DNA of 10,019 nucleotides from an uncultured Eubacterium sp. (GCA_900543365.1 UQRG01000043.1:1-10019), one strand, 5' to 3'. Numbered from the stretch's first letter, positions 1 through 6,851 are shown. Made by a program: numbers and translations. Notes: a model not told the origin generated them from the sequence alone.

Positions 1-469
1 TGATAAAATGGAGCTTGTTATACAAAAGTGCATTGAAATTGGTGTTGATAGAATTGTGCCTGTTAAGACAGAACACGCAGTTGTTAAGCTAGAGGGCAAA
101 GAGGAAAAGAAGCTACAGCGTTGGAATAAAATTGCTGAATCTGCTGCAAAACAGTGTGGCAGAGGCAAGATACCTGTTGTTGATAGCTTAATGACATTTA
201 AAGATGCCATTAAGGAGGCTGTTGGTCTTGACGGAGTTGTTATTCCTTATGAAAAAGAAAAGGAAAATTCACTTAAGACTTTTGCTAAAGCCTTTAAGGG
301 CAAAAGTATTGGTATTTTTATAGGTCCAGAAGGTGGATTTTCAGAGGAAGAAATTAATTATGCAATTAAAAATGGCATTAAATCAGTAACTCTTGGCAAA
401 AGAATACTTAGAACAGAAACAGCAGGTCTTGTTGCGTCTGTTATTTTGCTTTACGAATTGGAGGATTAA
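1..469 (+). CDS. rsmE: 16S rRNA (uracil1498-N3)-methyltransferase RsmE, C-terminal part (5' end outside window)
   Basis: RsmE methylates N3 of U1498 in 16S rRNA of the small ribosomal subunit, using SAM; it is a SPOUT-class (knotted) cytoplasmic enzyme. The frame is open from the first full codon at 2, and Asp-Lys precedes the Met at 8. This matches the internal DKME-(I/V)IQK motif of the family, so the Met at 8 is not the start and roughly 90 N-terminal residues (the PUA-like RNA-binding domain) are missing. Visible motifs, numbered from the Met at 8: WNKIAESAAKQCGR near 39-52, GPEGGFSEEEI near 106-116 and LGKRILRTETAG near 128-139, the last two forming the SAM-binding trefoil knot. The end is normal. 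Its final codons carry the GGAGG (460-464) of the next gene, two bases after the stop, so the two are probably translated from one mRNA. Confidence 0.95.
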   Translation, partial: DKMELVIQKCIEIGVDRIVPVKTEHAVVKLEGKEEKKLQRWNKIAESAAKQCGRGKIPVVDSLMTFKDAIKEAVGLDGVVIPYEKEKENSLKTFAKAFKGKSIGIFIGPEGGFSEEEINYAIKNGIKSVTLGKRILRTETAGLVASVILLYELED

Positions 470-471
470 TT

Positions 472-1608
472 GTGATTTATTTTGATAATGCCTCTACAAC
501 CAAAATTAGTGATGTTGTACTTGGAAAAATGTATGAATTTATGAAAACTGGATTTGCCAATCCATCTTCACTTCATAAATTGGGCTTTGATGTTGAAAAG
601 GAAGTAACTAAAGCTAGAAAAATAATTGCTGACAGCATTAAGGCATCACCTGATGAAATATATTTTACAAGTGGTGGTACAGAGGCTAACAATACAGCTA
701 TTTTAGGTGTAGCTGAGGCTTATAAAAAAAGAGGTAACAGAGTTGTTACAATGAAAATAGAGCATCCATCTGTTACAGACAGCTACAAGGAGCTTGAAAA
801 AAGAGGATTTGAAGTAGTTACTCTTGATGTTGATGCAAAAGGCTATGTTAGTATTAGTGATATTGAAAATGCTGTTAATGATGATACTATACTAGTAAGT
901 ATTATGTATGTTAACAATGAAGTTGGTACTGTTCAAAATATAGAAAAAATATATTCAACGATTAAAACTAAAAATAAGAATTGTATTTTACATACTGACT
1001 GTGTGCAGGCTTTTTGTAAACATAGTATAAATAGTAAAAATGCTGATATTATAACTATGAGTGGTCACAAAATACAGTCAGCTAAAGGCATAGGTGCTAT
1101 GTATATTAAAAAAGGTGTAAGAGTCAATAATCTTCACTTTGGTGGCAGCCAAGAAAAGGGATTTAGACCTGGTACTGAAAACACTTATGGAATAGTTGCT
1201 ATGGGTGAGGCTTGCTCTATTGCTGCCAAAAATATGGAAGCAAATTATAAAAAAGTTAGCCAAATTAAAAACACACTTCTTAAAATAACTAATGAACTTG
1301 ATGGTGTTTATGTAAATGGTGATGTTGAAAACGGTTCGCCATATATACTTAATTTAAGTTTTGAAAATGTTAAGGGTGAGGTTCTTTTACACGCCCTTGA
1401 AAGTGATGATATATTTGTAGCTACTGGTTCTGCCTGCTCATCAAGAGCTAAGGAAAAGAAAAAAATAGTTGATTATATTATAGATGGCAGAGGCGGAAAT
1501 GCTGTAAGATTTAGTTTTTCAAGTGAAAATACTGTTGAAGAAGCTGAAAAGGTTGTTGAAAGCCTTAAAAAGCAAGTACCGATATTAAGGAAATTTGTGC
1601 CTAGATAA
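472..1608 (+). CDS. Cysteine desulfurase, NifS/IscS-like, PLP-dependent (probable sulfur donor to ThiI)
   Basis: This cytosolic PLP enzyme removes sulfur from L-cysteine as an enzyme-bound persulfide for transfer to acceptors. The start is GTG at 472, seven bases after GGAGG, which fits the conserved N-terminus MIYFDNASTT. Visible aminotransferase class-V features: TSGGTEANN (66-74), His98 in EHP, Asn148, Asp176 and Gln179 contacting the cofactor, PLP lysine K200 in SGHKIQ, the GGSQEKGFRPGTEN segment (224-237), and catalytic Cys322 in ATGSACSS. The length of 378 aa is normal. It lies directly upstream of thiI, which lacks a rhodanese domain. In Bacillus a dedicated desulfurase (NifZ) paired this way supplies sulfur for 4-thiouridine in tRNA, so the same role is inferred here. 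A general Fe-S assembly role (IscS) cannot be excluded, but no iscU or sufU is visible in the window. The pairing rests on gene order and family. Confidence 0.95.
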   Translation: MIYFDNASTTKISDVVLGKMYEFMKTGFANPSSLHKLGFDVEKEVTKARKIIADSIKASPDEIYFTSGGTEANNTAILGVAEAYKKRGNRVVTMKIEHPSVTDSYKELEKRGFEVVTLDVDAKGYVSISDIENAVNDDTILVSIMYVNNEVGTVQNIEKIYSTIKTKNKNCILHTDCVQAFCKHSINSKNADIITMSGHKIQSAKGIGAMYIKKGVRVNNLHFGGSQEKGFRPGTENTYGIVAMGEACSIAAKNMEANYKKVSQIKNTLLKITNELDGVYVNGDVENGSPYILNLSFENVKGEVLLHALESDDIFVATGSACSSRAKEKKKIVDYIIDGRGGNAVRFSFSSENTVEEAEKVVESLKKQVPILRKFVPR

Positions 1609-1631
1609 AAAGGATAATAATAGATTATTTT

Positions 1632-1654
1632 ATACACTACATATAGTAGTATAT
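1632..1654. repeat. Imperfect AT-rich inverted repeat in the gap upstream of thiI
   Basis: ACTAC (1636-1640) and GTAGT (1646-1650) pair around a five-base ATATA loop. After one mismatch, four further A/T pairs extend the stem to 1632-1654. No T-run follows, so it does not look like a terminator. It could be a weak operator or an mRNA structure in the 96-base spacer between the desulfurase and thiI genes, but an inverted repeat of this quality can arise by chance in such AT-rich DNA. Confidence 0.25.
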
Positions 1655-1704
1655 ATTAATTGTTTGATTTTGCTAACTATATATAACCCAAATGGAGAAA
1701 TAAA

Positions 1705-2877
1705 ATGAAAAATGTACTTTTAGTAAAATATGGCGAAATAGCTATGAGAGGAAAAAACAGATATTTAATTGAAAATCAATTAATATGGTCAATTATTAAG
1801 CGACTTGAACCTTATAATGGTTATAGGGTATATAAGGAACAGGGCAGACTTCTTGTTGTAAATGAAGTAGGGGAGTTTGACTATGACACAGTTATACCTA
1901 TTGTAACTAAAATATTAGGTGTTACTGCTGTATGCCCAGGTATAGAATTTGAAGACCAGAGTATTGAAAGTCTTAGAAAACACGCTCTTGCTCATTTTAA
2001 GGAGCATTATCCTAATGGTGGTGTATCATTTAAGGTTGTTACAAGAAGGTCAGATAAAAGATACCCAATGACAGGTAACGAAATTAGTGCAGATGTTGGT
2101 GGCTATATTCTTCACAATATTGATAATTTAACAGTTGATGTACACAATCCAGAAGTTAAACTTATGGTGGAGCTTAGAAATAATGCTTATGTTTATAGCA
2201 AACTTATAAAGGCTTATGGAGGTTTGCCTTATGGTTCAAGTGGTAGAGCAACTGTACTTATGTCTGGTGGTATTGATAGTCCGGTAGCTGCCTTTTTAAC
2301 AGCTAAAAGAGGTGTTGAAATTGAGGCAGTTTATTTTGATTCGCCACCTTACACATCAGAAAGGGCAAAGCAAAAGGTTTTTGACCTTGCAGAACAGCTT
2401 GCTAAGTATACAGGCAGTTTAAAACTTTATGTTGTGCCTTTTACGGAAACACAGCTTAAAATATATGAGAATACTCCACCAGAAAAAATGACAATACTTT
2501 TAAAGAGAGCAATGCTTAAGGCTGCTCAAAAGGTTGCAGAAAATAGCAAATCAATGGCTCTTGTTACTGGTGATAGTATAGGTCAGGTAGCAAGTCAGAC
2601 TATGGAGGCTATTATGGCTATTGACCCAGCAGCAACAATACCAGTACTTAGACCTCTTTGTGCTATGGATAAACAGGAAATAGTTAATGTTGCAGTTGAT
2701 ATTGGTACTTATGATATTTCCATTAGACCTTATGAAGATTGCTGTACAGTATTTGTGGCAAAGCACCCAGAAACAAAGCCTAAAAAATCTATTATTGAGG
2801 CTATTGAAAGAAAAATAGAAGGACTTGATGAACTTATAGCAAAGGCTGTTGAGGATGCTAAAATTGTAGAATTTTAG
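1705..2877 (+). CDS. thiI: tRNA 4-thiouridine synthetase ThiI (THUMP + PP-loop, no rhodanese domain)
   Basis: ThiI adenylates U8 of tRNA and inserts sulfur to make 4-thiouridine; in some bacteria it also serves thiamine thiazole synthesis. ATG 1705 is preceded by GGAG (1694-1697) at seven bases. Domain order: N-terminal ferredoxin-like region (about 1-60) starting VKYGEIAMRGKNR, THUMP tRNA-binding domain (about 60-165), then a PP-loop ATP pyrophosphatase domain with the P-loop SGGIDSP (187-193), the GDSIGQVASQT motif (289-299) and the paired cysteines of EDCCTVF (C346/C347). At 390 aa it ends where the Escherichia coli protein (about 480 aa) continues into a rhodanese domain. This short form is usual in Firmicutes and implies direct sulfur delivery by a partner desulfurase, here encoded just upstream. 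Genes for thiazole synthesis are not seen nearby, which favours the tRNA role. Confidence 0.97.
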   Translation: MKNVLLVKYGEIAMRGKNRYLIENQLIWSIIKRLEPYNGYRVYKEQGRLLVVNEVGEFDYDTVIPIVTKILGVTAVCPGIEFEDQSIESLRKHALAHFKEHYPNGGVSFKVVTRRSDKRYPMTGNEISADVGGYILHNIDNLTVDVHNPEVKLMVELRNNAYVYSKLIKAYGGLPYGSSGRATVLMSGGIDSPVAAFLTAKRGVEIEAVYFDSPPYTSERAKQKVFDLAEQLAKYTGSLKLYVVPFTETQLKIYENTPPEKMTILLKRAMLKAAQKVAENSKSMALVTGDSIGQVASQTMEAIMAIDPAATIPVLRPLCAMDKQEIVNVAVDIGTYDISIRPYEDCCTVFVAKHPETKPKKSIIEAIERKIEGLDELIAKAVEDAKIVEF

Positions 2878-2897
2878 TTAATTTTGGTAAAAAATAT

Positions 2898-2926
2898 TTG
2901 ACAACTTTAAAATGGTGTGTTAAACT
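2898..2926 (+). promoter_or_regulatory. Candidate sigma-A promoter upstream of the RmlD-like/symporter/TSUP unit
   Basis: A perfect -35 box TTGACA (2898-2903) is followed after 17 bases by TAAACT (2921-2926, four of six consensus bases), with an extended -10 TG at 2918-2919. Transcription would begin near 2932-2934, about 57 bases before the next start codon and just upstream of the hairpin at 2946-2965. The -35 match and spacing are good; the -10 is mediocre. Confidence 0.55.
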
Positions 2927-2945
2927 ATCTAAGTTGATTAGTTAT

Positions 2946-2973
2946 GGGACAACTGCTGTTGTCCCTATTTTTT
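2946..2973 (+). terminator. Intrinsic terminator hairpin after thiI, or leader attenuator of the next unit
   Basis: GGGACAAC (2946-2953) and GTTGTCCC (2958-2965) form a perfect eight-base-pair stem around a TGCT loop, followed by TA and six T residues (2968-2973). It is a textbook rho-independent terminator about 70 bases after the thiI stop. However, it lies downstream of the candidate promoter at 2898-2926 and only three bases before the GAGGAGG of the next gene, so transcripts from that promoter would have to read through it. Leader bases AGTTG (2932-2936) can pair with CAACT (2950-2954), giving a weak alternative fold. Confidence 0.85.
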
Positions 2974-2989
2974 GTGAGGAGGAAACAAA

Positions 2990-3826
2990 ATGAAGAATGT
3001 CTGGATAGTAGGCTCAAGTGGTCATGTTGGTACTGCTCTTACAGAACTTCTTGATTGTATGAAATACAAAATGTTTTTTACAGACAGTACAGAAGTAGAT
3101 GTAACAAACAGACAGCTTGTTCACTTGTATATTACTAGAATAAGACCTGATGTAATTATTAATTGTGCAGCTATAACTAATAATGAGGAGTGCGAAAAAA
3201 ATCCAGAGTTAGCTTATGCTGTTAATGCCATTGGAGCAAGAAATCTTGCTGTAGAGGCTCAAGCTATTGAGGCAAAACTTATACAGCTTTCAACAGATGA
3301 TGTGTTTGATGGCAAACTTGACAGAGCTTATAATGAGTTTGATACACCTAATCCACAAACTGTTTATGGCAAGTCAAAATATGCTGGTGAAAAGTTTATT
3401 GAGGCTTTTTCTAATAAATATGTTATTATTAGAAGTTCTTGGGTTTATGGTACTGGTAGAGATTTTGTAAGCTATGCTTTAAACCAGGTAAAAAATAATG
3501 GGGAAATAGAGGCTTATACTAATGAATATGCTTGCCCTACAAGTGCAGAAGAACTAGCTAAAATTGTGGCTCAGTTTATAGATAATGACTGCTTTGGTAT
3601 TTATCACGCAGTATGTAAGGGTGCTTGTAGTAGATATGAATTTGCAACTGAAATTGTTAAAAATTTAGGTAAAGAAAATTCTATTAATGTTAAGGCTAGG
3701 GAATATGTTAATCCGGTTAATTCTGTCCTTGATAATATGATGCTTAGAATTGATGGTATTGAAGAACCTTGTGAATGGAAAAAAGCATTAAAATCTCATA
3801 TATCAAAGATAGGAGGAATAAGATAG
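2990..3826 (+). CDS. RmlD-like sugar-nucleotide reductase (extended SDR, dTDP-4-dehydrorhamnose reductase family)
   Basis: Family members reduce the 4-keto group of dTDP-4-dehydro-6-deoxy-L-mannose with NAD(P)H to give dTDP-L-rhamnose in the cytoplasm; relatives have other roles. ATG 2990 follows GAGGAGG (2976-2982) at seven bases. Visible features: Rossmann motif GSSGHVG (8-14), the STD-x-VFDG segment at 101-108 with Thr102, the catalytic YGKSK (Tyr126, Lys130), the PTSAEELA segment near 173-180 and a C-terminal NPVNSVLD in the place of the RmlD RPxxSxLd motif. The 278 aa length is typical. Oddities are Asp104 where RmlD proteins usually have Tyr (STDYVFDG), Asn in place of Arg before Pro in the C-terminal motif, and no rmlA, rmlB or rmlC nearby. 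The gene instead precedes two transporters, with one base to the next. The true substrate is therefore uncertain; the family assignment is firm. Confidence 0.85.
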   Translation: MKNVWIVGSSGHVGTALTELLDCMKYKMFFTDSTEVDVTNRQLVHLYITRIRPDVIINCAAITNNEECEKNPELAYAVNAIGARNLAVEAQAIEAKLIQLSTDDVFDGKLDRAYNEFDTPNPQTVYGKSKYAGEKFIEAFSNKYVIIRSSWVYGTGRDFVSYALNQVKNNGEIEAYTNEYACPTSAEELAKIVAQFIDNDCFGIYHAVCKGACSRYEFATEIVKNLGKENSINVKAREYVNPVNSVLDNMMLRIDGIEEPCEWKKALKSHISKIGGIR

Positions 3827-3827
3827 T

Positions 3828-5099
3828 ATGGAAAATAAAAAGAAAATGGGCTTATCTACTCAAATTTTTATAGCACTTTTAACTGGTGCATTATTAGGTG
3901 TAGTAGTTCACTATTTTATACCTAATGGTTTTATAAAGGATACTGTTCTTATTAATGGTATTTTTTATGTAGTAGGTCAGGGTTTTATTAGACTTATGCA
4001 GATGCTTGTTGTACCTTTGGTATTTTGCTCTCTTGTGTGTGGTAGTATGGCTATTGGTGATACTAAGACATTGGGTAAGGTTGGTATAAAGACAGTTATA
4101 TTTTATGTATTTACAACAGCCTTAGCTGTAACTGTAGCTTTATGTATAGCAATGCTTATTAATCCGGGCAGAGGTATACAGCTTGAAAATATTGAAGCTG
4201 GTAATGTTGCGACAACAGAGGCAACAAGTATGGTTGAAACAATACTAAATATTATACCTAAAAATCCAATTGAGTCAATGGCAACTGGGGATATGTTACC
4301 AATTATTGTTTTTGCACTTTTTGTTGGTATTATGCTTGCTAAACTTGGTTCAAGTGCATCAACAGTATCTAATTTCTTTAGTCAGTTTAATGATATTATG
4401 ATGGAAATGACAATGGCAGTTATGAAGTTTGCCCCAATTGGTGTATTTTGCCTTATTGCTAAAACTTTTGCAGGTATTGGCTTTGATGCTTTTTTACCTA
4501 TGCTGAAATATATGGGTTCTGTAACTTTAGCTCTTGCTATTCAGTGTTTTGTAGTATATCAATTATTGCTTTTGGTATTTACAAGATTAAATCCATTGAA
4601 GTTTATAAGAAAATTTTTCCCTGTTATGACTTTTGCTTTTACAACAGCAACATCAAATGCTACTATTCCATTATCTATTGATACATTGGAAAAGAAAATT
4701 GGCGTTTCTAAAAGAATTTCATCATTTACAATTCCTCTTGGTGCAACTGTAAATATGGACGGTACTTCTATTATGCAGGGTGTAGCTGTTATATTTATTG
4801 CTCAGGTTTATGGTATTAATTTAAGTGCTGGTGACTTGGTAACAGTTGTAATTACTGCAACATTAGCCTCAATAGGTACAGCTGGTGTACCATCAGTTGG
4901 TCTTGTTACTCTTTCAATGGTTCTTTCTTCAGTAGGTCTTCCTACAGAAGGTATTGCCCTGATTATGGGTATTGACAGAATACTTGATATGTTAAGGACT
5001 GCAGTTAATATTACAGGAGATGCTGTTTGTACAACAGTAGTATCTTATCAGGAAAAAGCTTTTGATAAAGAAGTATTTAATAATAGTGTAAAGGAGTAA
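3828..5099 (+). CDS. Dicarboxylate/amino acid:cation symporter (DAACS family, GltP/GltT/DctA-like)
   Basis: This inner-membrane secondary transporter most likely takes up glutamate, aspartate or C4-dicarboxylates with Na+ or H+. ATG 3828 lies one base after the upstream stop; its AGGAGG (3811-3816) sits inside the upstream gene, 11 bases away. The 423 aa fit the family. Visible: N-terminal membrane helices from about 10, the re-entrant-loop HP1 region FTTATSNATIPLS (271-283), NMDGT (309-313) of TM7, HP2 around ASIGTAGVPSVG (347-358), and the TM8 segment from Asp383 through D387, R390, T391, N394 and D398. By alignment from memory with archaeal GltPh, R390 corresponds to the arginine that binds the substrate side-chain carboxylate, and N394/D398 to the substrate and cation ligands. 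This supports an acidic substrate rather than neutral amino acids. It is co-transcribed with its neighbours by spacing; the exact substrate and coupling ion cannot be read from sequence. Confidence 0.93.
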   Translation: MENKKKMGLSTQIFIALLTGALLGVVVHYFIPNGFIKDTVLINGIFYVVGQGFIRLMQMLVVPLVFCSLVCGSMAIGDTKTLGKVGIKTVIFYVFTTALAVTVALCIAMLINPGRGIQLENIEAGNVATTEATSMVETILNIIPKNPIESMATGDMLPIIVFALFVGIMLAKLGSSASTVSNFFSQFNDIMMEMTMAVMKFAPIGVFCLIAKTFAGIGFDAFLPMLKYMGSVTLALAIQCFVVYQLLLLVFTRLNPLKFIRKFFPVMTFAFTTATSNATIPLSIDTLEKKIGVSKRISSFTIPLGATVNMDGTSIMQGVAVIFIAQVYGINLSAGDLVTVVITATLASIGTAGVPSVGLVTLSMVLSSVGLPTEGIALIMGIDRILDMLRTAVNITGDAVCTTVVSYQEKAFDKEVFNNSVKE

Positions 5100-5102
5100 G
5101 CT

Positions 5103-5858
5103 ATGGAATTATCAATATGGACTTTTATTATTGTTTGTCCTATGGTATTTTTAGCTAGCTTTGTAGATGCTGTAGCAGGCGGTGGAGGCTTGATTTCACT
5201 GCCTGCTTATTTATTGGCAGGAGTTCAGCCAAAGTTTGCTATAGGTACAAATAAATTGTCGTCAGCTATAGGGACTGTTTTTTCAACTGCTCGATATTGC
5301 AAAAATGGTTTCTTTGATTTAAAATTGGCTATCCCATCAGTAATTGTTGCTCTTGCAGGTTCTTATATTGGAGCAAAAACTGTATTGGTAACAAATGATG
5401 AAGTTTTAAAGTATATTTTAATAGTTGTGTTGCCTGTAGTTGCTTTTTTTGTACTAAAGAAAAAGAATTTTAATGAAGTTAAAAATAAGCCTAAAAGAAT
5501 AACACAATTTATTATTGCTGTTTTAGCATCATTTGTTGTAGGTATGTATGATGGATTTTATGGACCGGGAACAGGAACTTTTTTAATATTAATATATACT
5601 GGACTTGTAAAACTTGATTTACTTACAGCATCTGGCAATACTAAACTTGTAAATTTAACATCTAATATTACAGCTTTAGTAACATTTATGTGTAGTGGTA
5701 ATATAGTGTATGCTTTGGGAATTACAGCATCTGTATTTAGCATAGTTGGTCATTATTTAGGCTCAGGTATGGTTATGAAAAATGGAAGTAAGATTGTAAA
5801 ACCAATTATTGTTGTAGTTATAGTATTGCTTTTGATTAAAATTTGTGTTGGTTTATAA
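5103..5858 (+). CDS. TSUP (TauE/SafE) family membrane permease
   Basis: A polytopic membrane protein of 251 aa, the usual size of TSUP proteins, which export sulfite, sulfoacetate or related organic anions. The start ATG 5103 has AAGGAG (5091-5096) six bases upstream and lies three bases after the symporter stop, so the two are one operon. The family is an internal two-fold repeat, and both halves are visible: the first with VDAVAGGGGLISLP (21-34) and GTNKLSS (48-54), the second with YDGFYGPGTGTF (149-160) and SGNTKLVNLTSN (177-188). Hydrophobic helices fill the rest, and a short basic loop (KKKNFNEVKNKPKR, about 119-132) separates the halves. A T7 run at 5444-5450 leaves the frame intact. 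The substrate is unknown. Sulfur metabolism genes upstream (desulfurase, ThiI) are separated by a terminator, so they are weak support for a sulfur compound. Confidence 0.9.
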   Translation: MELSIWTFIIVCPMVFLASFVDAVAGGGGLISLPAYLLAGVQPKFAIGTNKLSSAIGTVFSTARYCKNGFFDLKLAIPSVIVALAGSYIGAKTVLVTNDEVLKYILIVVLPVVAFFVLKKKNFNEVKNKPKRITQFIIAVLASFVVGMYDGFYGPGTGTFLILIYTGLVKLDLLTASGNTKLVNLTSNITALVTFMCSGNIVYALGITASVFSIVGHYLGSGMVMKNGSKIVKPIIVVVIVLLLIKICVGL

Positions 5859-5863
5859 AAAAA

Positions 5864-5892
5864 TATACATACTTGCATATTTGTGATATAAT
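5864..5892 (+). promoter_or_regulatory. Extended -10 promoter upstream of the flavoprotein gene
   Basis: A perfect TATAAT (5887-5892) with an extended TG at 5884-5885 lies 17 bases after TATACA (5864-5869, four of six -35 bases). Initiation near 5899 would give a leader of about 28 bases to ATG 5927. It starts only six bases after the TSUP stop. This promoter supports the shorter start of the flavoprotein, because an upstream in-frame start at 5843 would lie before the promoter. Confidence 0.65.
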
Positions 5893-5926
5893 TATATATA
5901 GAAATAATATAATGGAGGTAAGTTTT

Positions 5927-6547
5927 ATGAAAGTTTTATTATTTAATGGTAGTCCAAAAGCTAAAGGCTGTACATTTACAGCTCTCAATGAAGTAGCTAA
6001 AACTTTAGAGGAAAATGGTGTTGAGGCTGAAATTATTCATATTGGTGGCAAAGTATTAGGTGGTTGTAAGGGATGTGGCTTTTGTGGCAAAACTGGCAAA
6101 TGTGTTACAGAAGATGTTTTAAATGAAGTTATGGATAAGGTAAAGAGTGCAGATGGTTATGTATTTGGTTCACCTGTTCATTATGCTTCTGCCAGTGGTG
6201 ATATTACAGCATTTCTTGACAGACTTTTTATTTCTTGTGGTTCAGCTATGGCTTATAAGCCTGGTTGTGTTGTCTGTTCTTGTCGTAGAGGAGGTTCATC
6301 AGCTACTTTTGACCAGCTTAATAAGTATTTTACAATTAACAATATGCCAATAGTATCAGCCAACTATTGGAATCAAGTTCACGGTAACACTCCAGAGGAG
6401 GTTGTTAAGGACGAAGAAGGTATGCAGACTATGAGGTATTTAGGCAGAAATATGGCTTGGCTTTTAAAGTGTATTGATACTGGTATCAATAATGGTGTTG
6501 CTTATCCTGATAAGGAAGCTAAAATTAAAACAAATTACATAAGATAA
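5927..6547 (+). CDS. Flavodoxin-fold NAD(P)H-dependent oxidoreductase with iron-sulfur-flavoprotein-like cysteine motif
   Basis: A 206-aa cytosolic FMN-binding flavoprotein of the NADPH-dependent FMN reductase/iron-sulfur flavoprotein group, expected to transfer electrons between a donor and an unknown acceptor. ATG 5927 has GGAGGT (5914-5919) at seven bases and starts the conserved MKVLLFNGSPKAKGCT, whose NGSPKAKG loop binds FMN phosphate. Cysteines 47, 50, 53 and 59 form CX2CX2CX5C, fitting the compact motif (CX2CX2CX4-7C) that binds a [4Fe-4S] cluster in methanogen Isf proteins. FGSPVHYASASGDITAFLDR (about 75-94) is the second flavin-contact region. Many clostridial homologues carry such a motif without proven cluster content, so cluster binding is inferred. 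It has its own promoter and ends 61 bases before feoA with no terminator between, so read-through into feoAB and a link to iron metabolism are possible. Confidence 0.88.
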   Translation: MKVLLFNGSPKAKGCTFTALNEVAKTLEENGVEAEIIHIGGKVLGGCKGCGFCGKTGKCVTEDVLNEVMDKVKSADGYVFGSPVHYASASGDITAFLDRLFISCGSAMAYKPGCVVCSCRRGGSSATFDQLNKYFTINNMPIVSANYWNQVHGNTPEEVVKDEEGMQTMRYLGRNMAWLLKCIDTGINNGVAYPDKEAKIKTNYIR

Positions 6548-6563
6548 TTAGTAACAAATACTG

Positions 6564-6590
6564 TTGCAACTTTATATTATAAAGTATAAG
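6564..6590 (+). promoter_or_regulatory. Candidate feoAB promoter with a perfect 17-bp palindromic operator
   Basis: ACTTTATA-T-TATAAAGT (6569-6585) is a perfect 8-1-8 palindrome. It lies between a -35-like TTGCAA (6564-6569) and a -10-like TATAAG (6585-6590), which are only 15 bases apart. An alternative pair is GTAACA (6551-6556) and TATTAT (6575-6580) with 18 bases. Either way a protein bound to the palindrome would cover the promoter core. The odd centre and location before a ferrous iron transporter suggest a metal-responsive repressor of the Fur or DtxR superfamily. The half-site does not match the classical Fur (TGATAAT) or DtxR consensus, so the regulator is unknown. Confidence 0.5.
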
Positions 6591-6608
6591 GTTGTGAGGG
6601 TGATATTG

Positions 6609-6851
6609 ATGGTTAAAACAAGAGTTCTGTCTGATTTGACTATTGGTCAATCAGGCAGAATTTTTAAAATTAAGCCTTGTTCATTAAAAAACAGGCTTAT
6701 TGAATTGGGGTTTACAGAGGGTACAAAGGTTTCCGTACTTCATTCTAACATAGGCGAAAGCTCCCTTGCTTATTATGTTAAAGGTGCAGTTATAGCTTTG
6801 CGTAGAGAAGAAAGTGCCAACATAATTGTTGAGGAGGAATACTATGAATAA
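6609..6851 (+). CDS. feoA: Ferrous iron transport protein FeoA (SH3-like)
   Basis: FeoA is a small cytoplasmic SH3-fold protein that assists the FeoB ferrous iron permease. The chosen start ATG 6609 gives 80 aa (family about 75-85) and has GAGG (6596-6599) at nine bases. In-frame GTG (6594, 6600) and TTG (6606) codons are alternatives only a few residues longer. Visible core: LSDLTIGQSGRIFKI (8-22), then LKNRLIELGFTEGTKVSVLH (26-45), the conserved R-L-x-x-L-G-x-x-x-G-x-x-V pattern of FeoA, followed by VKGAVIALRREESANIIVE (56-74), matching the usual GxxiaLRxxeaxxI ending. It overlaps feoB by eight bases, with the feoB ribosome binding site GAGGAGG inside its last codons, so the two are translationally coupled. 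The palindrome at 6569-6585 probably regulates both. Confidence 0.93.
   Translation: MVKTRVLSDLTIGQSGRIFKIKPCSLKNRLIELGFTEGTKVSVLHSNIGESSLAYYVKGAVIALRREESANIIVEEEYYE

Noticed and set aside
1660..1687. Promoter for thiI (TTGTTT, 16 bases, TATAAC)
   Set aside because: Initiation would fall near 1694, inside the ribosome binding site, and the -35 match is poor; co-transcription with the upstream gene is simpler.
5843..5926. Upstream in-frame start extending the flavoprotein by 28 residues
   Set aside because: The extension overlaps the TSUP gene, lies before the promoter at 5864-5892 and lacks a ribosome binding site; ATG 5927 has GGAGGT at seven bases and begins the conserved MKVLLFNGSP.
6564..6608. 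Longer FeoA start at 6564
   Set aside because: The added residues would be encoded by the -35-like box and the palindrome and have no ribosome binding site; 80 aa from ATG 6609 fits the family.
6826..6843. TTG start for FeoB six codons upstream
   Set aside because: The added codons are the GAGGAGG ribosome binding site itself; ATG 6844 gives the usual N-terminus running directly into the GTPase G1 motif.
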